A DNA stretch of 64,000 nucleotides from Notospermus geniculatus (GCA_002633025.1 NMRB01000335.1:8954-72953), one strand, 5' to 3'; counted from the stretch's first letter, positions 22,291-34,533 are shown. A program made the numbers and translations. The notes: generated from the sequence alone by a model not told the origin.

Positions 22291-22565
22291 TCCCGAAATG
22301 ACCTGAGCTAACCGGCCGTCGCTGCAAGCCGCCCCGAAAACTTCTTGATGTCTTTCGTCAAATATTCGGCATTCGTCGGAGGCTGAAGCTCAGCGACTGA
22401 AGTATGATTCCATGTTACCAAGAAAGTACCAAGAATGTACAACTCCGAATATGTGCCAAAAAGTGAGTTGACTAATTTGCCTCTGGTGACTCTGTAACCG
22501 AAGGAATCTTAATTTGAGAAGGATTATTGTGTAGAGAAGATCATTACGAACAAAATGACACCTCC

Positions 22566-22893
22566 CATAGTTATATGCACTCAGAAATAACCGAGCTACA
22601 GAGCAGTTTTGAATGGACCGTATTTTCGACAAATTGATATTGTTTGATCTTAGGGTTGGGCACTCTCAGGGTTGGGCACCCTCAGGATATCAGGGTTGGA
22701 CCTATACAACAAATACATGGTTTCACCAAAATCAAACAAAAATTGTATGCCAGTAATATGTTTGTAACTTTACATAAGAATGTTGATGATATTCTAAATA
22801 ATACAATTCAGTCAACAACCGTTATATCTAAACATTGGTTATTTAATTAGAAGGCCTATAATTACCATACATCCTCTATTATCAGAAAAAGTA
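22566..22893. repeat. Dispersed intronic repeat, copy 1
   Basis: About 330 bp match 42682-42971 in inverted orientation. Shared words include GCACTCAGAAATA, ACCATGGATTTGTTGTATAG (in one orientation) and CTTTACATAAGAATGTTGA. Both copies lie in receptor introns. The TAA-type element at 22902 begins right at its end. Confidence 0.7.
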
Positions 22894-22901
22894 ACTTAAT
22901 A

Positions 22902-23425
22902 ACCCTTTTTACACGGTGCCGGTGCGTTCCGGATCGAGACTAGATCGAGGAGGGTTCGGTTATTTTTCCCCGTGTAAAAGCGAAACAACTGTCCTCCACC
23001 TTCATCGAGCCAGTTCAGTTCGCCGCGCGAGTCTCGGGAAGGTGGAGGTAGGTTCAGGCTGGTTATTCTCTCGTGTAAAAGCGAACCGACCTCCACCGGC
23101 CTCGTGCGGGATTGAGCACGCTACATGAATGGCATCACTGGCGCATTGCTGTAAGTTACCTGTGAAGAAATCACGCACGAGATTTCTCAAGCACTGCTCA
23201 TGTTGTTAGAAGCATAGTTTATCGATTTTAAGTGATTATTTTTGCGATATTTCTTACTTGCGATGTTGATAGACGCCATCTGGTGGCACGCATTTGAACA
23301 AATCGACCTTCGAGACGGGTTCGGTAACCCGCACCGTGTAAAAGCGATCAATCCATCCTGAACCGAACCCGCCCGAGGAGGGTGGAGGTAGGTTTCCTCG
23401 AACCAGCACCGTGTAAAAAGGGCTT
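22902..23425. mobile_element. MITE with CCCTTTTTACACGG ends, copy 1
   Basis: A ~520-bp element has inverted ends CCCTTTTTACACGGTGC and the word GTGTAAAAGCG recurring inside; it is rich in GAGGGTGGAGGTAGG-type sequence. The right end reads GGGCTTAT. The related copy at 36220-36728 has lost its right terminus. Confidence 0.65.
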
Positions 23426-23494
23426 ATGCCCACCCTTTTGCTTGATTACTAAGTTGTACATTCTTGGCACTTATATATTCTTGATGTTACCGAC

Positions 23495-23721
23495 CTCGTC
23501 CAACGACTATGACCCTGTCCGTGCCGTCATACTTCATCGACTCAATCGTGTTCTTCTTCTCATCACACCAGTAAATCCTATGCTGCATGTTATAATCGAT
23601 CGCCAGACCGGTTGGATTTTCGAGTTTTGTGTTGATGAGAACGTGCATCGACCGGCCAATCACCACAGAGAGCGCGATATTTGGAGCACGTGACGGGAAT
23701 GTGTTGATCCAAAATATGAGG
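23495..23721 (-). CDS. LRP2: LRP2-like exon: propeller blades
   Basis: A 227-bp exon, acceptor CTGCAG, donor CGAG|GTCGGT. It encodes LIFWINTFPSRAPNIALS, then MHVLINTKLENPTGLAIDYN, then RIYWCDEKKNTIESMKYDG. Two YWTD-type motifs are visible (FWIN and YWCD), and NPTGLAIDY is the characteristic linker of LDL-receptor propellers. The donor choice is fixed by phase: only GAG|GTCGGT joins the next exon in frame. Confidence 0.87.
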
Positions 23722-23795
23722 CTGCAGAATAGGACACATATTCATCACATAACAGGAAAACAGTGATGGAACATAAAGTGATTCGAAGGACTTAA

Positions 23796-24048
23796 AGGAG
23801 CTGGACGTCCAAGTTGTAAACACTCACTCACTGGTTCTCTATCCACCCGACGCCTGCGGTGCAGCCACCTATTGTAGGTGATATGTACTGAGACGTGAAT
23901 ATCATGAGTGAGTTGCATTGGACCGGGCACCAGTCTAACGATCACGGGGCGCTACTGGTGCTGCCACCTTCACGAAGCAATAAAACTAGTTTGCCGACCA
24001 CTGTTTGTAAACAAACTGGTTTGTTTACAACTTGGACGTCGAACTCTT
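23796..24048. mobile_element. TTAA-flanked MITE 75 bp from an exon
   Basis: A 253-bp element between TTAA sites (23792-23795 and 24049-24052) starts AGGAGCTGGACGTCCAAG and ends with the approximate inverse. Inner arms contain GTTTGTAAACAAAC. It lies in the intron just upstream of the propeller exon acceptor at 23722. A fragment of the same family is at 47252-47330. Confidence 0.72.
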
Positions 24049-25718
24049 TTAAATGGACCCTACAGGCACCACCTCATAGGCATTTTGATGTACTCATTAC
24101 ACCGATCGATTGGTGCGAGTTGGCGTATCTAACGCTGACATTGTATTGGGAAAAGTGCCGATGTGCCTTAAAGCCATGTTCAAATAGCAATTATAAAGGA
24201 TGTTTCAAAATAACATTGCCTACCCTTTTATTGCATGATACACCCTGTATAACACCAAATTGGGTGCTTTGCATTGTATGTTGATGCAGGATGGCCACTA
24301 CTAACATTTCCTGAGGAAATCTGCCAATTCAGAATGAATATTGACAATTGCAGCTCTTTTTCTCAACTTCCCAGCATCCAAAATGGACGCCATTCGAAAA
24401 AGTGGATTTTCTCAAAATTTCCCAACAGATTTTTTTCGTTCCTTCAGCAAATGAAACTACGTTGTCTTAGGAATATTCTGACGTAGGTTTTATTTGAGTA
24501 AAAAATTGTTGCACTTTCTTCCGGTGAAGGACCACCACTAATGTCAAGTCTAATTGCTCGCTGCCTATAGGGTCCCATTAACATTCTTGGTTCGCCAAGG
24601 AGCGGAACACACAGGGGGCGCCCGTCAGGGACCCCATATGATATTAATATGATATGATATAATTATTTATTCGACCAACACAACACAAATATTTACAAGT
24701 CATTTTTTGTACAATGGTCAGGGCACAAACAAAGATCCTAAAGAACCACTATACGTTCGTGCCCATGCATGGAGGTTTCATGCTTCCAGGGCACTGACCG
24801 CCCAATTCTCATTGACAATGATGCACGCCCTGCATCAGAGAGTAAATAAATATTCATTCCTCCCATACTCCACGCAGCGTTGAAATTTTTTGATACTTGG
24901 ACGAAAATTTTAACACTGCAATTGACGCTAGATCGCCATCTTGAAAACCGTGACGTCATCGTCGGTGGGCTGGTCTATCACGTGACGCGAACATCTTTTT
25001 CAAGATTGTATTATTTGCAGAAAACAGTATTTATCTTGTCGAAAATGAAACAGAATAACTTTATTATTACTTTATATCTACTCCACCGATGTTTGTATCA
25101 CTCTATACCTTTATACACCTATCTCCAACGATCTATATTGTAAGCGTAGAAAACGACGTAATGGGTAACCGCTTTACAAATACAAGAATTTCTACTGTTC
25201 GCTCCGCGCGCGCACTGCTTTTCAAGATGGAAACTTAGCGTCGATACTAGTGGTGATATTCTCAGATATCACCACCTAGCGTCAAGTTTGCATTCCTCTC
25301 CGATCCTAACTATTTTACATCGGGCTTTTGCATATGTTAGGACCGGGCGTGCCTACCGCCTTCGTGCCTCTGATTGGTCGGTGCTGGCGCAGGTGGTAAG
25401 TATGTGAACTATTATGTTGATAGATTTTCTATTTTTCACATGGAAAACCCCCGGCGTGATTGGTGAATTTCCTGGGTCAAAGGTCGGTCACCTTCTATCT
25501 GCATTCTGGTACGTCAGCCGCATTGAGAATTGAATAAATTTACACAATTTACATAAAATTTTCAAGTGACGTCACTGTCAGAATTCCTCCACAAATGGTC
25601 CTACCATTCAAAAGCGACACCATCGGTAGGACCAGGTACTAGTCTACATTCCTCTGTCCCACAGAATCACATGACCCGAGGAGAAAAAAGAAGCGAATCA
25701 GAAACTTCCCATACTGAC

Positions 25719-25847
25719 CCAAGGTCGGGATCAACTACAATCGCGCTTGGACGTGCACCACGCACTGTAAGCAGCCGTGTCCTGTAGCGTCCATCGACCA
25801 GGGCAACGTAGACTGACGACTGGCCAGCCTCCGTCCAGTACATGATC
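25719..25847 (-). CDS. LRP2: LRP2-like exon: propeller blade with YWTE
   Basis: A 129-bp exon, acceptor TGTTCTTCAG and donor CTTGG|GTCAGT, phase 2 in and out. It encodes IMYWTEAGQSSVYVALVDGR and then RGARPSAIVVDPDLG. YWTE and PxAIVVDP are standard blade elements. Directly upstream is a ~1.8-kb transposon (25894-27736). Confidence 0.85.
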
Positions 25848-25893
25848 CTGAAGAACAAAGGATAAGCATGTTAGCGGACTACTCTAATTGGTT

Positions 25894-27736
25894 CACTCTC
25901 AGCCAAAAAGGTTCCAGATAGAACCTTTTGGGGTTATGTGGCTTGCCACACCTGGAGAACCCCAAAAGGTTCTCTTAAAGCGTTCTTTCTGAAGAACCCT
26001 CTGTAAAGAACCCTCAAAACACTAAAGAACCTTTCATGGTTCCACATCACGTCTGTTATAAATCAATGCATACAGTGGGAGAGGTCCGCAACGAAAATTG
26101 ATTGGTTGGTGCCTTATTTGGAATATAATAGGAATTCCCTTACAAATTAAGCCGTGCACGTCGCGGCCTGCAAAAAGATAAACCACAGTATTAACGAGAC
26201 GCACGTACAATACTATTGGTTCGACCTACCAAAAATGGCAAACAATGGTTTTTTAACAAAGAAGTCAATATAGATATTTTGGGCGAAAGAATTTAGTAAT
26301 CGAGAGGTTAAGAAATTGCTCCGTTAACGGTAACAGTAACGCTAACGTTATTTTTTACATTGCAAATGTACGTCAGAAATAGCGTTAGCGGTAGTGTTAT
26401 CGTTAACGAGTGTTATCTTAACCTCTCGAATATCTCCGACAGCTATACGACAATGTTTACATTTTGTATATGCAGCCGGAATTTCCTTCTCCATGATAAC
26501 GTTTTTATTGTTCGGCGATCTTATTGCATGAATCAACAAATTGCGTCGTCGACTCTCATGCATCAGCTAAACTGCCGTAATTTTGTGCCAACTGTTGAAT
26601 TTTTCTAAGCTGAGTATTATAAAATCAAGATAATGTCAACGTCTTGCAATAGATAAACATGTACAGAACAGTTTGAGCTTATTGGTAGTGTGAAGTTCGA
26701 TCTGACGACTTATGATAATGCATTTGCATGTGTGATAAATTCACAGTATAGAGGCGTGGACTCAACCCCCTGCGCATGTCCAGATTGACTAATTTCGGTC
26801 GTCAATAATATTCTATTGGATCTGCTGTGGAGATACCTTGTAGGCCCGCGTCGACTGGGCCGATTTTGCTACGTCACCGTACTATTTTTAGGAGGGCTTT
26901 CTCCATGTTGTGGCCGTTCTGCGAAATGTGACGCCTCTATAGCAAATTCCCGTCCTAACAGTCGTGATATGGAACCTTATGTAAAGAACCCTCTTTTGAA
27001 AGAACCCTTGGATATGGTACTTTACAGGAAGCTCCTTCCATGTATTCCTTGTAAACACACCTTCAGGTGAACAAAAGAAACTTGATTCATGGGCATTCAC
27101 CATGAGGCAAAGGCCACAAGTCTCAATTTATACATGTATATAACTTTAACCTTAGCCAATAGGCCGAGAAGCTATTGCAGATTTCAGATGGATGGGGTAT
27201 ACGAATGTACAGCAAAAAATCTCTATATGGTACAGATAAAATCGATGTTATACAATTACTGATTACATAATTCTGAAAGAGAAACATTCACAACTTTAAA
27301 TTTGTGTCTCAGATTTCAAACTAAACGTTATTGATATTCTTATATGTTTGCTTTCTTCCGTCAGCGTTTCAGGTTATTTTTTGCGAATCAGAACATAATT
27401 TTTATCTCGTCAGGCCAAACTAGTGGCCAGCAGTGGCCCGCTGATGGCCCGCCGGTTAAAACTCCATGTTTGACCTACAATGAATTTTTCTTTAGAATTG
27501 GTCCAGGAATTCACTGGCACTGGCAGCCCCTAGGCCTACCCCCACCCCCAAAAAATAAAAAAAAAACATTTAAGAACCATTTGCTCCTACAGCAAAGAAC
27601 CCTACAGGGTTCTTTGCTGTACGAGAACCTCAAACAACCCTATGGGTTCTATCACAACAGCAAAGAACCCTAGGGTTCTATATAGAACCCAGGGGTTCTT
27701 GAAAGAACCCTTTAAGAAACTTTTTGGCTAAGAGTG
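25894..27736. mobile_element. 1.84-kb non-autonomous element, 6-bp TSD
   Basis: The ends are CACTCTCAGCCAAAAAGGTT and the inverse of CACTCTTAGCCAAAAAGTTT, flanked by TTGGTT on both sides (25888-25893 and 27737-27742). Subterminal regions are dense with AAAGAACCC / GGGTTCTTT words that fold into hairpins. No transposase frame was seen. The class is uncertain; a hAT-like origin is possible, but the clean duplication is 6 rather than 8 bp. A smaller palindrome (26301-26428) lies inside. Confidence 0.7.
26301..26428. mobile_element. Palindromic MITE nested in larger element
   Basis: CGAGAGGTTAAGA at the left and its inverse at the right enclose TAACG-rich arms (GTTAACGGTAACAG, AGCGTTAGCGGTAG). 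Total ~128 bp; no coding capacity. Confidence 0.6.
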
Positions 27737-27749
27737 TTGGTTCTATTGG

Positions 27750-28010
27750 TTCTTTCTGAAATTGACGGAATATGATTTCAAGATGGCGGCTCTGGCGGCC
27801 ATGCTGTAAATCGGAACGCGGCCATTTTCGACAGGAACCTTCCACTAGTCACCCCGAACATACACACAAACAATCAATATGATCGGACATGGTTCTCCCT
27901 GAAAATGACGGAATCTGATTTCAAGATTGCGGCTCAAGCGGCCATATTGTAAATCGGAACGCGGCCATTTTCGAAAGGAACCTTCCTTTTGTCATCCCCA
28001 ACATACACAC
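27750..28010. repeat. Two-copy tandem repeat, 143-bp period
   Basis: GACGGAATATGATTTCAAGA (27764) and GACGGAATCTGATTTCAAGA (27907) start two diverged units that continue through GTAAATCGGAACGCGGCCAT in both. Confidence 0.7.
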
Positions 28011-29079
28011 AAATGAAATGGTCCATGGACCATGTGCTCACCGGGTTGGACATAACAGTCTAATGACAAAGGGAGGTACATATCAGTGTTTATGAGCAAT
28101 CTCGGTCAAGTCACTCCCAGGTAGGACTTTGATGATTTTTGGGTTATGCCACCTGGCGCCATATTGTATGTTCGATCGGGCCAGAACTTCACATGCACAT
28201 AAAGGTCATCTGCAGGGGACCACATAGCACATTGGCGTGCTTTGGGTCAAGTCGTTCCTGAGTTACAGCACTTTGATGATTTTCGGGTTACACCACCTGG
28301 CGGCCATATTGGATGTCCGATCGGGCTGAATCTTCACATGCACATAAAGGTCATCTGCAGGGGACCACATAGCACATTGGAGTGCTTTGGGTCAAGTCGT
28401 TCCTGAGTTACAGCACTTTGATGATTTTTGGGTTACGCCACCTGGTGGCCATGTTTGAAGTCAAATCAGGCTGAAATTTGACGTGCATGTAAAGGTCATC
28501 TAGATGGAGGTAAATATCAAATTTGAGCCCTCTGCGTCAAGCCGTTCCTGAGTAATAGCACTTACTTGATTTTCAGGTTACGCCACCTGGCGGCCATACT
28601 GGATGTCCAATTGGGCCGAAACTTGCTATTTTTAAAGGTACCCCTCCAATGCATGTTTATGCAAAATATGAAGTCGCTCGGTGAAATAACAACAAACTGT
28701 GAGAGGTTCGTCACTTTTGTCGAACTTTGACCTCTGTGACCTTGAAAAGTAGGTCAAATCAAAAACCCGTTACATATGTCATGTATCCTCATTAGATACA
28801 CCTATGATAAAAATTTGGAGATGATCCAGTCATTATTTCAGGAGTGATTGCACTTTTTGTGTTTTTGGTTTTGGCCACCTGGTGGCCAAGCCAACAATCG
28901 AATCGGACCGAAACTTGGTGTCATGGGTCATCTGACCTAGGGCTATGTATGTACCAAGTTTCAGATCAATAGCCCCAGCGGTTACGAAACGTGCCCTGCT
29001 AACGGAACACGACGACGACGGACGACGCCGGACGACGGACGCTTCACCATCGTAATAGCTCACCCCGGTGAGCTAAAAA
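28011..29079. repeat. Dispersed ~1.05-kb repeat D, copy 1
   Basis: The repeat starts AAATGAAATGGTCCATGGAC and ends GCTCACCCCGGTGAGCTAAA. Its interior is a diverged tandem array of about 145-bp units centred on GCCACCTGGCGGCCAT (near 28150, 28293, 28438, 28586 and 28873), then a CGACGACGG-rich stretch. Other copies: 32243-33295, 39583-41489 and 49446-50266. The 5' end contains the palindrome ATGGTCCATGGACCAT and the 3' end a GCTCACC/GGTGAGC hairpin. No coding frame. Confidence 0.75.
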
Positions 29080-29219
29080 TCAGTTTGATTGGGCCAACTG
29101 CTTTTCTTTTAAATGATCGGGAATTGGAGAGTTAACGGACGGACGCCGCCGACAACAACGCGAACGCCGACGCCGGACGGACGTAACTGGTGACGACATA
29201 ATGCCTCCGCTTCAACAGA

Positions 29220-29479
29220 AGCGGGGGCATGAAAATTTGGAGATGATGCAGCCAGCAGTAGTTCAGGACTTATTGCACTTTTTGTGATTTATGATTTCGG
29301 CCACCAAGTGGCCAAGCCAATAATCGAATCGGACCGAAACTTGGTGTCATAGGTCATCTGACCTAAGGGTATACATGTCCAAAGTTTCAGGTCAATAGTC
29401 CCAGCGGTTACGAAACGTGCCCAGCTAACGGACAACGGACGCTGCACCACCGTAAAGGTCCACCAGGTGAGCTAAAAAT
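29220..29479. repeat. Truncated 3' fragment of repeat D
   Basis: It matches the last ~250 bp of the D family (GAAAATTTGGAGATGATGCA onward) and has the same GGTGAGCTAAAAA terminus. It ends about 50 bp from the receptor exon at 29529. Confidence 0.65.
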
Positions 29480-29528
29480 CTCCGAGTTTTGACCGATATT
29501 CGATCGAATCCTGTGAATTCAAACTTAC

Positions 29529-29814
29529 TTTGTTATCCAGTCAATAGCCAATCCAGTGGGTTCAATAATACCACTGATTTCCAAATCCTGGGTGTACCCA
29601 TGAGAGTTATCTTTGGGAATGGTAGCCCTTTTTATCGTATGCGAGGAAGAATCGGCCCAGTATATCAAATTTTCGCCCATGTCAACATCCATTGCAGATA
29701 TTCGGTGATCCAAAATGATTGTGCCAGAATTGCCTGGTTTCTCCGCAACTGACTTGCCTCGCTGGTCGAAGAAACGAATTTCATTGACAGCAGCAAAAAG
29801 AATCTTAGAACTAC
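29529..29814 (-). CDS. LRP2: LRP2-like exon: start of beta-propeller
   Basis: A 286-bp exon, acceptor GATTTCCAG, donor AACAAA|GTAAGT. It encodes SSKILFAAVNEIRFFDQRG, the usual entry strand of the propeller, then DHRISAMDVDMGENLIYWAD and IIEPTGLAIDWITK. NEIRFFD, YWAD and PTGLAIDW identify an LDL-receptor class B propeller. Phase 1 at the start fits the calcium-binding EGF exon upstream directly. Confidence 0.88.
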
Positions 29815-29879
29815 CTGGAAATCAGTAACAACAAGAAAAGGACATCGGAGCGATGTCAATGGTTTCCGATGAGAAGTTT

Positions 29880-30725
29880 ACTACTCTGGAGCTAAATAAC
29901 TGTGACCTTGACCTCTGACCTTGAGAGGTATTGCGTAACTGGAACAGAGATCTTTAATTAGAAGCCAGCGTTAACCATCCCCTATAGGTTTAATCAGTTT
30001 CCCCCTGAAATTCTGAGTAGATTTGCATTTAGAACTGTTTGACTATGACCTTGACCTCTGACCTTAAAGGTCATTGCGTAATCCGAAAGGTCATCCCTGA
30101 TGACCTTGGTGTAGGTGAAGGTTTTAGGCTTCCACCATAAACAGGTTCTGAGTTATATCATGCTATCTGTGACAGTTGACTGTGACCTTGAGAAGCATTG
30201 CGTAACTGGAACAGGCATCCTTGATTAAACTTATAGGAGATGGTCAATTCAGTTTAATTCAATTTGTATGTAGGTTTCGCCTGGAATTCTGAGCAGATTT
30301 GCACTTTAGAACCGTTTGACCTTGACCTTGACCTCCGACCTTCAACGTCATTGCGTAATCTAAAAGCTCATCCCTGATAACCTAGGTGTAGGTGAAGGTC
30401 TTAGGCTTCCACCAACACCAGGTTCTGACTTATTAGTATCTCATGTTATCTGTGATGGTTGACGGTGACCTTGACCTCTGACCTTGAGAAGTATTGCGTA
30501 ACTGGAACAGGATCCTTGATTATTAACCGATAGGGGATGGTTAATTCAGGCTTCTAATTAGTTTTCTCCTGAAATGCCGAGGAGATTTACACTTTAGAAC
30601 TGTTTAACCTTGACCTTGACCTCTGACCTTCAAGGTCATAAATTGAAAGCTCATCCTTGATAACTCAGGTGTAGGTGAAGGTTTTATGCTTCTACCATCA
30701 CCAGATTCTGACTTATGTCATGTTA
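29880..30725. repeat. ~280-bp tandem repeat rich in TGACCT
   Basis: About three diverged units; the word GGTGTAGGTGAAGGT-T recurs near 30106, 30384 and 30664, giving periods of 278-280 bp. Each unit begins with TGACCTTGACCTCTGACCTT-like runs, which are multiple copies of the AGGTCA half-site in direct and inverted arrangement. Confidence 0.65.
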
Positions 30726-31210
30726 TCAAATTTGAATATCAAATCTCGGCATGATATTAGCAAATATCATGCAACCGAGCAGGTGCAAACTGAAAATTTC
30801 TGTAGCAATAACATCCGAGGATGAGCTGTGATGTTGTGATACCAGTTTCAAGTCATTTACTGTGGCAGATCTCCCGATATGTCAAAATATCAAATTTGAT
30901 ATATCAATATCATTATGATGCTGACCCTGGAGAATAAATTTTTTGATACCAATATCTTGCCAACGGCCATAAACATAGGGAAGGAACTTGTTACTAGTGC
31001 TCTACCTTGCCTCGGAGACAAGTTATTCAAGAAACAAAAGTGTGACAGACAAAATCTCAACTATTGATATAACAATTTCACCATGAACCAGGTATCGGAG
31101 ACCCGAAATTTTCATTCCATGTTGTAGCTCAGGTCATGTTACCTGGGGTAGGTCACATTTCCAGGTCTGTAGCTCTTGCAGGAACAAAGTTACAGGTGTG
31201 ACAGACTGAA

Positions 31211-31276
31211 CAGACACACACACACACACACGCACACGCACCTACACACACACCCACACCTACACGCACACGCACA
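31211..31276. repeat. CA-rich microsatellite
   Basis: ACACAC runs interrupted by CGCACACGCAC and CTACACAC units. Confidence 0.85.
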
Positions 31277-31553
31277 TCATGACCAAACACAATATGGTTT
31301 CCGATCTCGAGATAGGAAACCATAAAAATAATGACGATTTAAAATATCACCTTTATTGCTTCCAATCTAAACTGCCTGAAGTGCCTGATGCACGGTCGCA
31401 TTAATTATTAATTTCATTGTCTTGTCCACTTTTGGCTCCATATAGTCCATCCTGGAACTCCACGTGTATTGGCTACGTCATAAAGACTACGCCACTACTC
31501 CTGGAAGCTTTCGCATGAATTTCTGTATTGACCCACATCAGGAAATCAATGTA

Positions 31554-33498
31554 CAGTCATTGACAAAAGTTTATCTCCACCTGACATCTTGAATATTTCA
31601 AAAACTACTGGACCAATTTTAACACGGTTTGTTGCACATGAAAGTAAATCTTGTTGGTCATATTTCTGCATTGAAACTTTGGATATTCGGAAATATCGTT
31701 ATTATGTAATAGCTCATCAGAAAAAAACACTAAAAATCAACATTGTTATTACGTAATTTTTTGGCGATTTTTGTCGCAGTTCTGATAGAGTGGAACTTTC
31801 TAAGGATTTGGGGCTTTGTTTCATCAAAATATGTTGAGTGGTTGCTGAGATATCTGAGATTATCAAAATTTCGATAATTTCGAATTTTTCAAACAAATTC
31901 GATATCAGTAGACAGAGCTCACTTCAGAACCTAGAAGTATGAAGTTTTGGAACTTTTAGCGTAAACCGGTAAGCAGTTAAGCATGTTTGATATTTTTGAT
32001 ATTTTGACAAATATGCAATATTACTGCCCAAATAACGCAAAGAAGTTCCAAAATTTTGTAAACCCATGTTCTGAGGTTAGCTTTATCTAATGGCATCAAA
32101 ATTACCTGAAAAGCACGAAAATCTCAAATTATCAAAATTTTGATAATCTCAGATATCCCAGCAACCACTCAACATACTTTGATGAAACAAAGCCCCAAAT
32201 CCTTAGAAAGTTCCACTCTATCAGAACTGCAACAAAAATCACAAAATGAAATGGTCCATGGACCATGTGCTCACCGGGTTGGACATAATAGTCTAATGAC
32301 AGAGGGAGGTAGATATCAGTTATAAGCAATCTGGGTCAAGTCATTCCCGTGTAGGATTTTTGGGTTTATGCCACCTGGCGGCCATATTGGATGTCCGAGT
32401 GGGCTGGAACTTCACATGCACATGAAGGTCATCTGCAAGGGCCACATAGCACATTGGAACGCTTTAGGTCCAAGTCGTTCCGGAGTTACAGCACTTTGAT
32501 AATTTTCAGGTTACGCCACCTGGCGGCCATATCGGATGTCCAATCGGGCCGAAACTTCACATGCAGAGAAAGGTCATCTGCACGGGGCCACATAGCACAT
32601 TGGAGCGCTTTGGGTTAAGGCGTTCCTGAGTTACAGCACTTTGATGATTTTTGGGTTACGCCACCTGGTGGCCATGCTTGAAGTCAAATCAGGCTGAAAT
32701 TTGACGTGCATGTAAAGGTCATCTAGATGGAGGTAAATATCAAATTTGAGCACTCTGCGTCAAGCCGTTCCCGAGTAATAGCACTTATTTGATTTTCAGG
32801 TTACGCCACCTGGCGGCCATACTGGATGTCCAATCGGGCCGAAACTTGGTATTTTTAAAGGTACCCCTCCAATGCATGTCTACGCAAGATATGAAGTCGC
32901 TCGGTGAAATAATGACAAACTGTGGCAGGTTCGTCACTTTTGTCGAACTTTGACCTCTGTGACCTTGAAAAGTAGGTCAAATCAAAAACCCGTTATATAT
33001 GTTATGTATCCTTATTAGCTACACCTATGATAAAAATTTGGAGATGATCTAGTCATTAGTTCAGGAGTTATTGCACTTTTTGTGTTTTTGGTTTCCGCCA
33101 CCTGGTGGCCAAACTGAGAGTCGAATCGGACCGAAACTTGGTGTCATGGGTCATCTGACCTAGGGGTATATATGTACCAAGTTTCAGATCAATAGCTCCA
33201 GCGGTTACGAAACGTGCCCTGCTAACGGACAACGACGACGACGACGGACGACGGACGCACAACCATTGTATAAGCTCACCACGGTGAGCTAAAAATTACG
33301 TAATAACAATGTTGATTTTTAGTGTTTTTTTCTGATGAGCTATTACGTAATAACGATATTAACGAATATCCAAAGTTTTGATGCAGAAATATGACCAACA
33401 AGATATACTTTCATGTGCAACAAACCGTGTTAAAATTGATCCAGTAGTTTTTGAAATATTCAAGATGTCAGGTGGAGATAAACGTTTGTCAATGACTG
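31554..33498. mobile_element. TA-flanked foldback, interrupted in right arm
   Basis: Ends CAGTCATTGACAAAAGTTTA and inverse, with TA at 31552-31553 and 33499-33500. The arms extend for some 350 bp (for example GTTATTACGTAAT, then GTTCTGATAGAGTGGAAC and complements). Repeat D copy 2 (32243-33295) splits the right arm between AAAAATCAC and TTACGTAATAAC; the left arm shows the uninterrupted sequence. Original length would be near 0.9 kb. Confidence 0.72.
32243..33295. repeat. Repeat D, copy 2, inserted in a foldback
   Basis: It has the full 5' terminus (AAATGAAATGGTCCATGGAC) and 3' terminus (GCTCACCACGGTGAGCTAAA), and the same internal GCCACCTGGCGGCC array as copy 1. Because it sits in one arm of a palindrome whose other arm is intact, it shows that repeat D is mobile and gives its insertion boundaries to within a few bases. 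Confidence 0.75.
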
Positions 33499-33507
33499 TA
33501 CCAATCA

Positions 33508-34290
33508 GAGCCCTCTTGAGATTTGCCCGTTAACCTCGCCTTCAGGTTTTGGCATGATACCAAGTAAACTCTTCAGTAGGACAATCTACATGCGTAGCAA
33601 CTGGGAACGAGGTAACAGAAAACAACATGGCGAATGCTACAGAATGACAGCGAGCGATTCGCGATTTCAAGGCCTAATTTTCCGGATTCAAAGCTTGAAT
33701 CCGCTGCAACGACAGGCAAGGAATACTTTTACTGACGGAAACAATGTACTCGTGTGTACAAAAATGGGAATCAGCAAGTGAATTGTATTAGTCGGCGCCA
33801 ATATTGTCAGCCCACGTGTACTTGCCAAGCCGTGAATTTCATTAGCTCTTCCATCGATCAGTCGTACGGGGGATTTCCTGGTATATGGGATTTCTTCCAA
33901 TTAATGGTTAAAAATAAGGATAAGTATAGCAGTTCCTAAATGATAAGATGCCAAGGGTTTGTGCGAGCGTAGTCGGAGGGCGGAGCGATGTCACAACCCT
34001 TGGTAGCCAAGATGCATATAGTCTGGCATCGCCTACTTAGGCGCAATCCACCTGACAAGGAAAAATTTGCAATTTTGGTTTTGTCCCCCAGTGGCAAAGT
34101 GAAGAATCAGATTTCCCCGAAATTTCGTCTGTGAGTCACCACAACCTACATACATAACAAAGTTTCAACGCGATAGCTCAAACTATTATCCAAATAAACC
34201 CCTGCACAGTTTTTCATACTGGCCAAAATAGGGATCGCATCGCACCCAAAATCGAACACGACGTAGATTGTGTGGTCTATGCAATATGTG
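33508..34290. other. Intron, nothing recognised
   Basis: No exon is supported here. A minus-strand open stretch near 33690-33900 was considered and rejected, because the EGF exon and the propeller exon on either side join in phase without it. Confidence 0.4.
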
Positions 34291-34295
34291 ACCAG

Positions 34296-34470
34296 GTGTA
34301 ACGTTTTTCAGTGTGGCCATTTTTCTGTGTGGTTGTTATTGTTTGGAACACACTGGGAAACAGACGCACTGTTTCTCGGGGTGTCGCCCATTGTCCAGTC
34401 GCCGCTTATTCCGTCAATCTATTGTAATGTCACACTGGCAGACGGGCATCACTGGAAAACGTTACATATC
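34296..34470. mobile_element. Intronic MITE, GTGTAACGTTTTTCAGTG ends
   Basis: The left end GTGTAACGTTTTTCAGTG and the right end CACTGGAAAACGTTACAT are approximate inverses. It is related to 17727-17812 and to a fragment near 41040. Confidence 0.55.
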
Positions 34471-34533
34471 TGACAAGAGAAAAGTTTACGGGCAGACAGA
34501 CACACGCACGCACGCACGACTGACCACCACTAA

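Noticed and set aside
26816-27070. Plus-strand frame of 84 residues
   Set aside because: It lies entirely within the 25894-27736 element, and its C-terminal part reads through AAAGAACCC hairpin sequence.
33688-33900. Minus-strand open stretch containing RKSPVRLIDGRANEIHGLA, resembling an LDL-receptor blade
   Set aside because: The calcium-binding EGF exon (34846-34971) joins the propeller exon (29529-29814) in phase without it, there is no YWTD motif, and the only donor candidate is a weak GC site.
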